A DNA stretch of 15,802 nucleotides from Cylindrodendrum hubeiense (GCA_014621425.1 JAANBB010000681.1:1-15802); one strand, 5' to 3'; shown: positions 9,001 through 15,802, counted from the first letter of the stretch. Notes: generated by a model from the letters alone, not told the origin. Translations and numbers: made by a program.

Positions 9001-9393
9001 ACAACACTCTTGGATCAGGGCCGATTGGAGGAGGCAGAGAAGCTAGGAATGCAAGTAATGGAGATAAGCAAGATAAAACTGGAACTTGGTCATCCAACTA
9101 CGCTAAACATTATGAACAATCTTGCATCAGTACTCTCGCGTCAGGGCCGATGGGATGAGGCAGAGAAGCTACAGGTGCAAGTGATGGAGACAGGCAAGAT
9201 GAAACTAGGACCTGATCATCCAAATACGCTGGCCAGCATGGTTAATCTGGCTTTCATTTGGAAAAAGCAAGGCCGACATGATGACGCCCTCGCGTTGATG
9301 GAGACCTGTGCTAAAGCTCGACATCAGGCCCTAGGCCCTTTGCATCCTTATACCATCGGGACTGTATCTGCTTTAGAAAAGTGGAGAGGTTAG
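6093..9393 (+). CDS. NLR-type receptor: PNP effector domain, NB-ARC ATPase, TPR repeats
   Basis: Three exons (6093-7098, 7152-7293, 7347-9393) encode 1064 residues. An in-frame TGA at 6084-6086 supports the start. Residues about 12-315 are a nucleoside phosphorylase-like (PNP_UDP) domain: FNIAIICALTIEADAV, LALVVGVCGAVP, LGDVIISSGIVQYDLGRQ, HFGLIASGDTVMKSG, then FEMEGAGVW (265-273) and GACDYSDSHK (283-292), the nucleoside-binding and catalytic region; a CxxCxC cluster lies at 211-216. Residues about 337-700 are NB-ARC: VPYTSNPDFVGR at its start, P-loop GLGGTGKT (378-385), Walker B LMVLD (455-459), ILITTRN (499-505), LEHLPLALAQAA (554-565), MHD-like FDMHR (687-691). Residues 759-1052 hold seven 42-residue TPRs. 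This is a known fungal NLR architecture, thought to act in allorecognition or defence. The ligand is unknown. The PNP half is likely an effector cleaving a nucleoside or nucleotide once NB-ARC oligomerises (inference). Confidence 0.94.
7099..7151 (+). other. NLR intron 1 (53 nt), in the PNP/NB-ARC linker
   Basis: The donor is GTGAGT at 7099, a branch-like GCTAAAT lies at about 7135, and the acceptor TCTAG ends at 7151. Phase 1. Splicing gives ...STAK-Y-LVPYTSNPDFVGR, typical of the entry to a fungal NB-ARC. An alternative acceptor AAAG ending at 7145 keeps the same frame and would add two residues. The unspliced frame stops at TGA 7104-7106, inside the intron. Confidence 0.85.
7294..7346 (+). 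other. NLR intron 2 (53 nt), inside the P-loop
   Basis: The donor is GTAGGT at 7294, the branch-like GTTAAC is at about 7332-7337, and the acceptor TATAG ends at 7346. Phase 2. It splits the last glycine codon of the Walker A motif, so splicing is needed to make GLGGTGKTQIA. The motif itself confirms both boundaries. Confidence 0.94.
8473..9354 (+). repeat. Seven 126-bp (42-residue) TPR-coding repeats in an alternating A/B pattern
   Basis: Units start at 8473, 8599, 8725, 8851, 8977, 9103 and 9229, each exactly 42 codons. Core residues are LASIYxEQGRWDxAEKLQ...KLGPDHPxT, the kinesin-light-chain-like TPR type. Units 2-6 are very alike. Units 2, 4 and 6 share EKLQVQ and KLGPD; units 3 and 5 share EKLGMQVM and GHPT. 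The alternation therefore gives a 252-bp higher-order period: CTAGGAATGCAAGTAATGGA recurs at 8791 and 9043, and the CTAC of EKLQ at 8665, 8917 and 9169. Units 1 and 7 are diverged caps. Such highly similar internal repeats in fungal NLRs are known to recombine. Confidence 0.92.
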
Positions 9394-9907
9394 AATGGGG
9401 CTAGAATGAATTCTTTACAATTGTACATAAGGCCTGGCAACCATAGATTGCTGTAAGCGGCTCCCTATGCGGCGCTGGCTTGGCCAAATGGTGTAGCATA
9501 ATTCCCCCAGTTCTTACCGCCTTGTCCTAATGAATCAGCCCTGGAATTTGTTGGGGTGGTGTTTATTGTCTTGTGGCGGGAGGAGGATTTTGTTCCATGC
9601 GTCAACCCCTTAATTGGTAGCGTTATTGATAGACTGGAGTTTCATTTCCTACCTCGAGAAAAGATTCCTCTGCTTCCTTTCCTTGACTGTAATTCTTGAC
9701 TGTAATAACTGGCTTCTTTAAAGTATCTGAGTTCCTAGTAATAGATGAACACAACTAAGACATGCAGTGGGACGCGGTAGGTGTAAACCCAAAGTTGAAA
9801 AAGTACTTCCATGAGGGCCTATCATAATACAAGGATTTGGTAGCATAGTAGCATATTCTTATTCTTAGTTTCATTTTAGTCAAGTCGGGACTTTCTCATT
9901 CAACACC
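9394..9907 (+). promoter_or_regulatory. Intergenic: NLR 3' UTR, then SDR promoter
   Basis: These 514 bp hold no recognisable gene. A 13-bp-period tandem duplication lies at 9682-9705. The stretch before the SDR start is AT-rich (about 9800-9900), and the SDR start codon has good context (CAACACCATGACG). No clear TATA box or known operator was identified. Confidence 0.55.
9682..9705. repeat. 13-bp-period tandem duplication
   Basis: CTTGACTGTAA occurs at 9682-9692 and again at 9695-9705, 13 bp apart with TT between. It is a short local duplication in the SDR upstream region. A paired regulatory site is possible, but slippage explains it equally well. Confidence 0.6.
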
Positions 9908-10726
9908 ATGACGTCGCCCTGGATCTTCATCAGCCCTTCCACCCGGGGCATCGGCTATGCCCTCGTCCGACACCTCCTCCGCAGGACATCGCTCCCTATC
10001 CTCGCTACCGCTCGCACTCAATACGATCTGGCGGATGTCAAAGCGGCCCTACTCGACGGCTTGTCCTCCAGTGATGACCTCATGTCGCGCCTCTCCATTG
10101 TCCACGCTGACGTCACCGACGAGGCAACGCTCGAGGCCGCCGCCGCCAAAGCAGCAGCCCTGTTCCCTCCATCAAAACATCACCTGCACCTGGCGTGTGC
10201 TATGCCGGGCATCCTCCATGCAGAGAAGAATCTGCGTCAAGTCCACAGCGCTGCGAGCCTCGAGAGCTTCCAGGTCAACAGCGTAGGCCCGCTGCTTCTC
10301 ATGAAGCACTTTGCACACTTCCTCCCTGCTCGATCCGCCACGCTGCTCCCTAGCCCATCCACCGACGCTATCCAGCTGCCGGAGCACGCGACGTGGCTCA
10401 GCATGGCGGCGCGTGTAGGCTCAACCACGGACAATCGTCTCGGCGGGTGGTTTTCGTACCGCGCCAGCAAGGCCGCCGTTATCAGCCTGGCCAAGAGCCT
10501 GGACGTCTCGCTCAGGGCGCGGAGCGGCGACAGGGCTCTGTCGGTGAGCTACCACCCGGGCACGGTGCGGACCGACTTCAGCCGCGAGTTCTGGGACAGC
10601 GTGGGCGAGGCGAAGCTGCTGAGTCCGGAGTATGCCGCCGAGAGGCTGGTGGACGTGGTGGCTGGGTTGGAGGTTGGGCAGAGGGGGAGGTGTTGGGATT
10701 GGAAAGGACAAGAGGTTCCGCCATGA
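9908..10726 (+). CDS. Short-chain dehydrogenase/reductase (272 aa)
   Basis: A single-exon gene of classical SDR length. The Rossmann nucleotide-binding glycine motif is present in variant form, SPSTRGIG at 9-16 (usual TGxxxGIG). HADVT (66-70) fits the cofactor-adenine Asp region. The usual NNAG is replaced by AMPG at 98-101. N124 (FQVNSVGP) fits the structural Asn. Ser165 or Ser172 could be the catalytic serine. The active-site pair YRASK gives Tyr184 and Lys188, followed by PGTVRTDF at 217-224, the nicotinamide-side loop. It should therefore be an NAD(P)-dependent oxidoreductase of cytosolic type, with no signal peptide or membrane segment seen. The substrate is unknown; the sequence resembles fungal C-factor-like SDRs in layout. 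It follows the NLR on the same strand with 514 bp between, so it is a separate transcription unit. Codon use is GC-rich, unlike the NLR 3' exon. Confidence 0.9.
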   Translation: MTSPWIFISPSTRGIGYALVRHLLRRTSLPILATARTQYDLADVKAALLDGLSSSDDLMSRLSIVHADVTDEATLEAAAAKAAALFPPSKHHLHLACAMPGILHAEKNLRQVHSAASLESFQVNSVGPLLLMKHFAHFLPARSATLLPSPSTDAIQLPEHATWLSMAARVGSTTDNRLGGWFSYRASKAAVISLAKSLDVSLRARSGDRALSVSYHPGTVRTDFSREFWDSVGEAKLLSPEYAAERLVDVVAGLEVGQRGRCWDWKGQEVPP

Positions 10727-11169
10727 TAGATTGATAGATGAAAGAGATTAGTTCATGCAGCGTACAGCATATGAAACCAAGCGACTGAGGTGACCACTGA
10801 GTATCATGGCTGATGAATATCATAGTTCTCAATCAGGTCGTGATGGGATATGTACATGCGCAAATAGTCTCGTTACTATATCAAGGGGGACTTCACAGCA
10901 ATCATTCACGATAGACAAGACTAAGGTCGATAAAAAAAATAAGGTGTAGATGATTAAAAAATGTTTTCTAATGTCATCATGTAGGCGTTAAATAGGAAAT
11001 GTGTCAGGTGCATAGACTACAAGAAGTTGGTTTCCAAATCAAACAGCGCCCGCTCATCAGGTCGAAACCCTTTTGCCCCAATCACACAATGCTGTCATAG
11101 CAATGTACACCAATGTACACTCTCCAGTATGGAGTCAACGAAATGAAAAGAAAAGAGCCGCCAACGCAT
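10727..11169. other. Convergent intergenic region between SDR and the 926-aa gene
   Basis: These 443 bp between two stop codons should carry both 3' UTRs. A-rich runs at about 10930-10965 fit poly(A)-signal surroundings. A perfect 10-bp tandem duplication lies at 11101-11120. No ORF here is credible. Confidence 0.65.
11101..11120. repeat. Perfect 10-bp tandem duplication
   Basis: CAATGTACAC occurs twice head to tail at 11101-11110 and 11111-11120, within the 3' flank of the 926-aa gene. TGTAC-type words can be protein-binding sites in RNA or DNA, but nothing else supports a function. Confidence 0.6.
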
Positions 11170-13950
11170 TTAAAATCCACGGAACATGAGGTCATCATCT
11201 TCGGCAAAGGCCATCGTCCTCGCCTCAAAGCTTAGTCGCGACCTGCCAGCTAGCTCGCGCATTAGCGGCTCGATCGTGTCGAAGCCGCTCATGTCGTCGC
11301 TGTTGTTGCCAGCTTCCAGCTCCTCCTTTGTTCGTACAAGATGCTCGAGGAACTCCCGCTCCGACACGCCGGGCCGTGGCATCATCCGGCTTCTGCGGTT
11401 CGGGGCGCCTCCGAAAGAGGCCCTTCCTCGAGGGGGGCTGAGAGACCCGACAAAGTCTTCGTCGGAAACCCATCCCTGGGCACGATCACTGTCACCCTGG
11501 TGGTGGGCGAGTGTGCGGTTGAGATTCTCCAACACGGGGACCAGTGCTCGGAGCCACACGTCACCATTGCGCTCGAGGCGACGCAGCCGACGCTCCATCT
11601 CTCGGATGCGGTACTCGCGGTAGACGTCATAACGACGGCTCATATCCTGCTTGTCCGTCGGCGTTGCTGTAGCTGTGCTCTTGGCCTCCTCAATCTCCTC
11701 CTTTGACATGACAAGAGGCCTCGGCAGTTGGCGAGAACCCATCTTTGAGTCCCGGTTCTTTCGCTCCTGCTCGCGAGTGGCATTCCACTCGCGGCGTCGG
11801 GAAAGAGAGGTTCGGTCGATAGAGCCCTGCTTTGCGGGCTGGTCGACAGGGCTCTGTGGTTTGGAGCTTGGGTCGACGGAGCTGTGCTTGGACATTCGGT
11901 CGATGGAGCTTTGCTTGGACAATCGATCGATAGAGCTCTGCTTAGAAGTGCGGTCTACAGAAACATAACTTTGTTTGGAGTTACGGTCCACAGAGCTCTG
12001 CATTGAAGTTCGGTCACCGGGTCCTCTCGGGGATCCCTTGGCAGACTGAGGGGGAGTCGGGTTGCTGGAGCTGTTGAAGGAAACCACGGGGGAAGTGAGG
12101 CTGGGTTTCCCGGAGATTGAAGGAACTCTCGGGATAGGCTTCGGTCGAAACTGAGGCTTTGTCTTAGGCGGTTTGGGGAATCCGCCATGGAGAGGGGGAG
12201 ATTGGAGAGGGGGTTCGATGTCAGGGGGGCCTGGTTGTATTACCATTGTTGACTGAGGCGATGATTGCCCAGTTGGTGATGACTGAGTCGGCGACAACTC
12301 AGGGACCGATGACGGAGGCGGCGATGGCTCGATGTCGGAAACAACCATTATGGCGCAGAGAGAATGACGGTTCGCTGACTTTAGTGGCAACGGCGGAGGC
12401 TTCTCTCGTCTCGGTGACGTAGAGGCCTCCTCAGCGGGATCGGAAGATACCTTTTGTTGGTTCTCGTGGTCATGTTCCTGCTGGCTCTGCTGACTTTGTT
12501 GGCTTTGCTGGCTCATTTGGCTCATCTGGCTTTGCTGACTGTTTCGGTTTCGCGAACCAGTCCGCAGCGCCTCCATGTCTCTCCGCTTCTTGTCACGTAC
12601 CTTGTCACGGCGGGTTTGACTTTGCGTCGACCGAATGGAGGACCGAATGGATGGTGTTGGCGAGATATGGCCATCTGAGGATGCCAGAGGGCTCCGTGTT
12701 ATTACAGTGATTGACGGATCATCTTTTTTGGTTGACACAAGGATAGGCGACTCCCCAAGAGGTAATGGCGCTGTCTTGACTTGTTTTGCGTCTGCGACAA
12801 CAGGTTCCGTGTCGCTTGAGGTTATGATGCTCTTGGACAATGAACCCTGATAGGATCCATCCTTGGAGTTGTTGCGAGCATGAGCAGAGGCAACCTGCAA
12901 GGTATCCGGCATGGTGGTGGGCTCGGACATCATGGCATCGATCGATGACGTTCCTGGGAACACAAAGCGACTTGCCACGAGGCTCGAACCTCGTATAGGA
13001 AGGCCGTCTTGACGAGTTAATGTGCTTGAACTCGCTGTCGGCTGTCCTTGATTTTGAAGTTCTCGAGATGCATCATTCGCTCGTCTGAACTGTTGTTGGG
13101 GTTGCGTCCTTGGGGGGCTCGAAGAAACACCAAAGTACTCCGACACCTTGCCATGGCCGTTGTTGTTTGAGTCGTTGTTTGTGTTGCTGGAATCGCCAGC
13201 AGTTGAATAGGAATTGCCCACAGAGGAACCGCGGGGTCTGTTGGAAGGCGGAGACGCTTGGGTCTGGGAGATTTGAGGGATGTTCGGACTTGAAGGGGCT
13301 GATATCTCCTGATCTTCCGTGACAGTTCGAAGAACTGTAACTACGCCCTTCTCGTTTAACACAGCCCGCGTGGGACCGTATCGAGCGGGGGGTGGTCTGA
13401 GGTTTCGACTCTGATAGACTGGATACTGACTGCGAGGACGTTGCCCAAACGGCGAGGCATCGAGAGGAATTGAAATAGCTATGTGTCGGTGGCCTTCAGT
13501 CGTGATACCAGAGACGGCAGAGTCTGGGAGTGTGATGGGATCCGGAGGCTTGGACTTAGACTTCCGCTTGGCGAGCTTCTTGATCTTGGCCCATTTTCCT
13601 TTGCTCTCATTGCTCTCATCAGGTATGGACATGAAGTTGTCAGGCGGAGGCGCGTGGTTCTTGAGAAACTCAATCAACTCGGCTATGCCACTGCCCCCCC
13701 GCCTGAAGTTGCCATCGTCGTCAATCAGCGTGTTGTCCTGGAACTCGAACTCGGGCTCCATGCGGCCAACGAGGTTGGACGACGACCTTGCCCTGGGCCT
13801 GTGACCCGGCACGTGGTTGGACACGTTGGCGATGCTGGGGTCTTGTTGATTGTGAAATAGGGAATAGGCGGAAGATGAAGCCCGCGGACGTACGACGCCA
13901 TTGCCCGAAGTGACGGAAACCTCGCGGTCAACGGTGATTGAATGCGCCAT
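11170..13950 (-). CDS. Large, mostly disordered fungal protein of unknown function (926 aa)
   Basis: An uninterrupted ORF with an in-frame TAG three codons before its ATG (13957-13959), so the start is well supported unless an upstream exon is spliced in. I do not recognise a catalytic domain. Residues 86-110 (SGIAELIEFLKNHAPPPDNF) resemble the 'LADFLRNTGPP'-type short conserved segment of many uncharacterised Pezizomycotina proteins. A basic patch KIKKLAKRKSKSK follows at about 122-134, a possible nuclear-localisation or membrane-binding stretch. Most of the rest is Ser/Pro/Gln-rich and probably disordered, with a Ser-Gln tract at about 469-490 and a 9-residue repeat array at about 646-715. 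Residues about 770-812 (MSRRYDVYREYRIREMERRL and following) form a charged helix or coiled coil, and the C-terminal segment with ERE-FLEHLVRTKEELEAG is also helical. A scaffold or signalling adaptor role is inference. Confidence 0.85.
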   Translation of the reverse strand: MAHSITVDREVSVTSGNGVVRPRASSSAYSLFHNQQDPSIANVSNHVPGHRPRARSSSNLVGRMEPEFEFQDNTLIDDDGNFRRGGSGIAELIEFLKNHAPPPDNFMSIPDESNESKGKWAKIKKLAKRKSKSKPPDPITLPDSAVSGITTEGHRHIAISIPLDASPFGQRPRSQYPVYQSRNLRPPPARYGPTRAVLNEKGVVTVLRTVTEDQEISAPSSPNIPQISQTQASPPSNRPRGSSVGNSYSTAGDSSNTNNDSNNNGHGKVSEYFGVSSSPPRTQPQQQFRRANDASRELQNQGQPTASSSTLTRQDGLPIRGSSLVASRFVFPGTSSIDAMMSEPTTMPDTLQVASAHARNNSKDGSYQGSLSKSIITSSDTEPVVADAKQVKTAPLPLGESPILVSTKKDDPSITVITRSPLASSDGHISPTPSIRSSIRSTQSQTRRDKVRDKKRRDMEALRTGSRNRNSQQSQMSQMSQQSQQSQQSQQEHDHENQQKVSSDPAEEASTSPRREKPPPLPLKSANRHSLCAIMVVSDIEPSPPPSSVPELSPTQSSPTGQSSPQSTMVIQPGPPDIEPPLQSPPLHGGFPKPPKTKPQFRPKPIPRVPSISGKPSLTSPVVSFNSSSNPTPPQSAKGSPRGPGDRTSMQSSVDRNSKQSYVSVDRTSKQSSIDRLSKQSSIDRMSKHSSVDPSSKPQSPVDQPAKQGSIDRTSLSRRREWNATREQERKNRDSKMGSRQLPRPLVMSKEEIEEAKSTATATPTDKQDMSRRYDVYREYRIREMERRLRRLERNGDVWLRALVPVLENLNRTLAHHQGDSDRAQGWVSDEDFVGSLSPPRGRASFGGAPNRRSRMMPRPGVSEREFLEHLVRTKEELEAGNNSDDMSGFDTIEPLMRELAGRSRLSFEARTMAFAEDDDLMFRGF
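11806..12015 (-). repeat. 9-residue Ser-rich repeat array within the 926-aa protein
   Basis: Residues about 646-715 repeat a unit of the form SSIDRxSKQ: SSVDRNSKQ, a slightly longer SYVSVDRTSKQ, SSIDRLSKQ, SSIDRMSKH, SSVDPSSKP, then degenerating copies ending GSIDRTS. At DNA level the units are similar but not identical, so the array is not a fresh expansion. Each good unit contains R-x-S, a possible basophilic-kinase site (inference). Confidence 0.85.
12478..12545 (-). repeat. Ser-Gln triplet-like repeat tract in the 926-aa protein
   Basis: Codons here alternate Gln/Ser/Met as QSQMSQMSQQSQQSQQ followed by an acidic-His stretch. The DNA is a degenerate 9-bp repeat of the GCTGGCTTT type on the plus strand, a simple-sequence tract likely to vary in length between strains. 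Confidence 0.8.
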
Positions 13951-14902
13951 GTCGGGCTACTAATACCGGTGCCTTGGACGTATTTGCCCGCCCACCACGG
14001 ATGCAAACTTGCGTGGTGATGTCTTGGGATCCATGAAACCTGTCTCAGTCAGCATTCGGCCACCTCATGAGGGCCATGCTTGGTGTCGCGGTGTTGTCTG
14101 ACCTTGTACTTAGATCGCCCGAGGGTCGGGCCTGTTGTCTTATACGACGGTGTTTGCGTTATCCTGTGTGGTCGCGGCTGGGGTGAGGAGAAACAGCGGG
14201 CGGGTTCTTGCAGACGTAGACAGTGTTATTGCCCACGGCTGATGTCACGAAACGAGGTTGTACCCAGCCCAGAAACCCAAAGGTTGGGAGGAAGCGGGAA
14301 GGGGTGACGAAGGACGGATGGAAGAGACGGGGAGACAGCGAAAGAAACCCCAGGGCGCCGCCTCATTAACGCCCTCCTTCTCCCGCTCCTCCCCCTCGAC
14401 CAGCAGCTCGCCAGTCTTAAGTCGCGACGTCGCTGAGGCCATGCCGTCACCAAGAGGCCCATACCCTTGGCGCCACAAGTCCAAGTGCCGCCACAAGCTG
14501 GACCGGCCTGGCGTTAGCTCGAGGGCCCGGTGATGGGGCCAGTGGGAACCTCAATTGCGTCCCCGGGGCTAGGAAAGACTTTCACTGATTAACCTGGGAG
14601 CGCGAATCAGACCCTCCTTCGGCCCTGGGACGGCATCTGCTCAGCCAGCCGCTGGGTGGCAGTCTCCCTGCCTTAATCGCCCGTGATCCCCATGACCTCG
14701 CGGCTGCGACGTGTTGCAACACCTGTCGCAAACAAACATGTCGTCGCCGAAAGTGAGCGCGCGGAGCGCAGAGATCGACGCCCGCTGGCCGGTGGCCCCC
14801 TGTCGCGGCTGACGAACTCTCCGGGCTGGCAGATCCCATTTCCCTTTTGTGATATTGCATGGGTCTATTGCTTTTTCTCCATGGGGCTAAGGTGCGGGTT
14901 GC

Positions 14903-14932
14903 CCAGCTGGAACCAGCTGGAGCCAGCTCAAG
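14903..14932. repeat. 10-bp tandem repeat, about 3 copies
   Basis: CCAGCTGGAA, CCAGCTGGAG and CCAGCTCAAG lie head to tail. Each of the first two carries the palindrome CCAGCTGG (an E-box-type CAGCTG). Slippage-born repeat in noncoding DNA. Confidence 0.75.
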
Positions 14933-15161
14933 CACCAAAAGAAAGGAGCAAAAAAGCAACCCGTCCGCGTGAAGCCCGGTAGTTGATTGCGTTGGCAGGG
15001 GTTCGCCGAGGGCTGGTCCCTGGGAGGTGGTGGTGGTTGGCGGCTGGCGGTTGGTTGGTGCTTCTAGACCAGGCCAGAGCGGCATCAGATCAGACCAGCC
15101 AGAGCAGAGGGGCGCAGAGGCCCAGAGAGAGTTCAAGCACTGGCCAACACGAGTCTGGGTC

Positions 15162-15197
15162 TCGCTGGTGTCGTTGGTGTCGCTGGTGTCGCTGGTC
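15162..15197. repeat. 9-bp tandem repeat, 4 copies
   Basis: TCGCTGGTG, TCGTTGGTG, TCGCTGGTG and TCGCTGGTC lie head to tail. The multiple-of-three period makes an apparent plus-strand ORF here look longer, but no gene is supported. Confidence 0.85.
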
Positions 15198-15351
15198 TGT
15201 GTCGTCTTGTTGGTGGCGGGTGGAGGATTGATGGTGCGCGCCTGGTGGTTTGTGCACTGCCGCAGCTATCCCAAATGCACGTCCGATGCGATGGACCCCC
15301 AAACTTCCGAATCCAAAGTCTCCCAGCCACGAACGGTTGGGCCGACGACAT

Positions 15352-15383
15352 GCCACAGATGCCCCAGATGCCACAGTTGCCAC
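15352..15383. repeat. 9-bp tandem repeat, about 3.5 copies
   Basis: GCCACAGAT, GCCCCAGAT, GCCACAGTT and a partial GCCAC follow each other, with no sequence relation to the neighbouring arrays. Confidence 0.75.
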
Positions 15384-15447
15384 TCACATCCGCGTGTTTC
15401 AATCTTCAACGGGCGGCGCCCAAACTTTGGTGGCGAAGGGGAACTAA

Positions 15448-15468
15448 CGGCCATCGATCGAATGGCCG
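15448..15468. promoter_or_regulatory. Dyad with CGG/CCG ends around TCGATCGA
   Basis: CGGCCAT (15448-15454) and ATGGCCG (15462-15468) are perfect inverted arms flanking a core that includes the palindrome TCGATCGA. Inverted CGG triplets are the usual half sites of fungal Zn(2)Cys(6) regulators, although the 15-bp spacing between CGG and CCG is only one of many possible layouts. Confidence 0.3.
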
Positions 15469-15594
15469 CAGCCGCTCGGCGAGAGGGCAGATCATCGGCC
15501 CCAGAACTCAGATTGCCCCCCCTGGAGCATAACGCCCCCGAGCCACCCGGAACCCGTTTACGCTCGCTGCGTGGCCCGCTGTTGGCTCGCCCTC

Positions 15595-15618
15595 CCAGGC
15601 TTGCCAGGCTTGCCAGGC
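15595..15618. repeat. 9-bp tandem repeat, about 2.7 copies
   Basis: CCAGGCTTG, CCAGGCTTG and CCAGGC lie head to tail. Confidence 0.75.
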
Positions 15619-15714
15619 ACGCCGCGGGAAATTCCACGGTGAGGTGGTTTCCGGGCGCCACGCGCTGATCTGGTGCCGCAAGCAACTTGTTAGTGCCAGC
15701 GCTCCAAGGCTACC

Positions 15715-15771
15715 ATGACTATCCACGACACCATCCACGACTCCATCCACGACACTATCCACCGTCCCTGA
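15715..15771 (+). other. Small ORF built on a 12-bp tandem repeat (possible uORF, 18 aa)
   Basis: Three near-identical 12-bp units, ATCCACGACACC, ATCCACGACTCC and ATCCACGACACT, start at 15721, with a partial fourth. An ATG at 15715 in the context TACCATGA reads them in frame as MTIHDTIHDSIHDTIHRP and stops at TGA 15769-15771. It could be an upstream ORF in the leader of a gene lying beyond the right edge. That this short ORF is translated is not shown by the sequence alone. Confidence 0.3.
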
Positions 15772-15802
15772 CTATGCAAACAGGGGCCGCGGGAGACGAA
15801 CC

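Larger units (their letters stand above)
13951..15802. promoter_or_regulatory. 1.85-kb gene-free region: upstream of the 926-aa gene and probably of a gene beyond the window
   Basis: No convincing gene was found. ORFs at 14582-15136 (-), 15027-15668 (+) and 15266-15685 (-) overlap one another, are rich in Arg/Pro/Ser/Trp as expected from GC-rich noncoding DNA, and lack any motif. The region holds several unrelated short tandem repeats (14903-14932, 15162-15197, 15352-15383, 15595-15618, 15721-15761), a dyad with CGG/CCG ends at 15448-15468, a 7-bp inverted repeat at 13993-13999/14012-14018, and pyrimidine-rich patches (about 14370-14400). It could be a long promoter and leader for a plus-strand gene starting to the right. 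Confidence 0.5.

Noticed and set aside
8646..9158. 170-codon plus-strand ORF overlapping the TPR array in another frame
   Set aside because: The 126-bp units are multiples of three, so any stop-free alternate frame stays open across all units. The product is a repetitive Arg/Gly/Ser shadow of the real TPR frame.
14582..15136. 184-codon minus-strand ORF
   Set aside because: No recognisable motif, composition typical of GC-rich noncoding DNA, overlapping ORFs on the other strand.
15027..15668. 213-codon plus-strand ORF in the right-hand gene-free region
   Set aside because: It is kept open partly by 9-bp repeats, is Arg/Pro/Trp-rich and overlaps equally long ORFs on the other strand. No domain or splice evidence.
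1..15802. tRNA or rRNA genes, CRISPR arrays, transposons
   Set aside because: By eye I saw no tRNA A/B-box pair with cloverleaf, no regularly spaced direct repeats with unique spacers, and no transposase or reverse-transcriptase motifs. tRNAscan and repeat-library searches were not possible here.

Overview
The window looks like nuclear DNA from a filamentous ascomycete (Pezizomycotina, probably a Sordariomycete or close relative; this placement is inference). The support is short introns (53-70 nt, one of 191 nt) with GT...AG ends and fungal CTAAC/TTAAC/CTGAC-type branch sites, monocistronic genes on both strands, pyrimidine-rich promoters, and proteins typical of these fungi. Nothing bacterial, viral or CRISPR-like was seen.

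Layout: (1) 1-308 (+), the C-terminal WH2-connector-acidic module of a WASP/Las17 actin nucleation promoter, cut by the window edge; (2) 1006-1737 (-), a complete three-exon gene for translation initiation factor eIF1A, convergent with LAS17, with a strong hairpin between the two 3' ends; (3) 2346-3272 (+), a mitochondrion-targeted protein I do not recognise, divergent from eIF1A; (4) 4148-5341 (+), Chs5, the FN3-BRCT scaffold of the exomer cargo adaptor; (5) 6093-9393 (+), a three-exon NLR-type immune or allorecognition receptor with PNP-NB-ARC-TPR architecture; (6) 9908-10726 (+), a short-chain dehydrogenase/reductase; (7) 11170-13950 (-), a 926-residue, mostly disordered fungal protein with a Ser-Gln tract and a 9-residue Ser/Asp/Arg/Lys repeat; (8) 13951-15802, about 1.85 kb with no convincing gene but several unrelated short tandem repeats and a tiny repeat-encoded uORF candidate.

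The first four genes are conserved housekeeping or cell-biology genes (actin patches, translation initiation, mitochondria, chitin synthase transport). The NLR and SDR in the middle look more like accessory content. The NLR is the most interesting system here. Its N-terminal PNP domain keeps the motifs of a nucleoside-cleaving immune effector, and its NB-ARC keeps the ATPase motifs. Its sensor is a near-uniform 42-residue TPR array built from an alternating two-unit (252 bp) higher-order repeat, the sign of a rapidly changing recognition surface. Intron retention in the linker would release a stand-alone PNP protein. In LAS17, retention of the last intron would likewise remove the Arp2/3-binding acidic tail. 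Exon structures were assigned by eye from splice signals and protein-family continuity.
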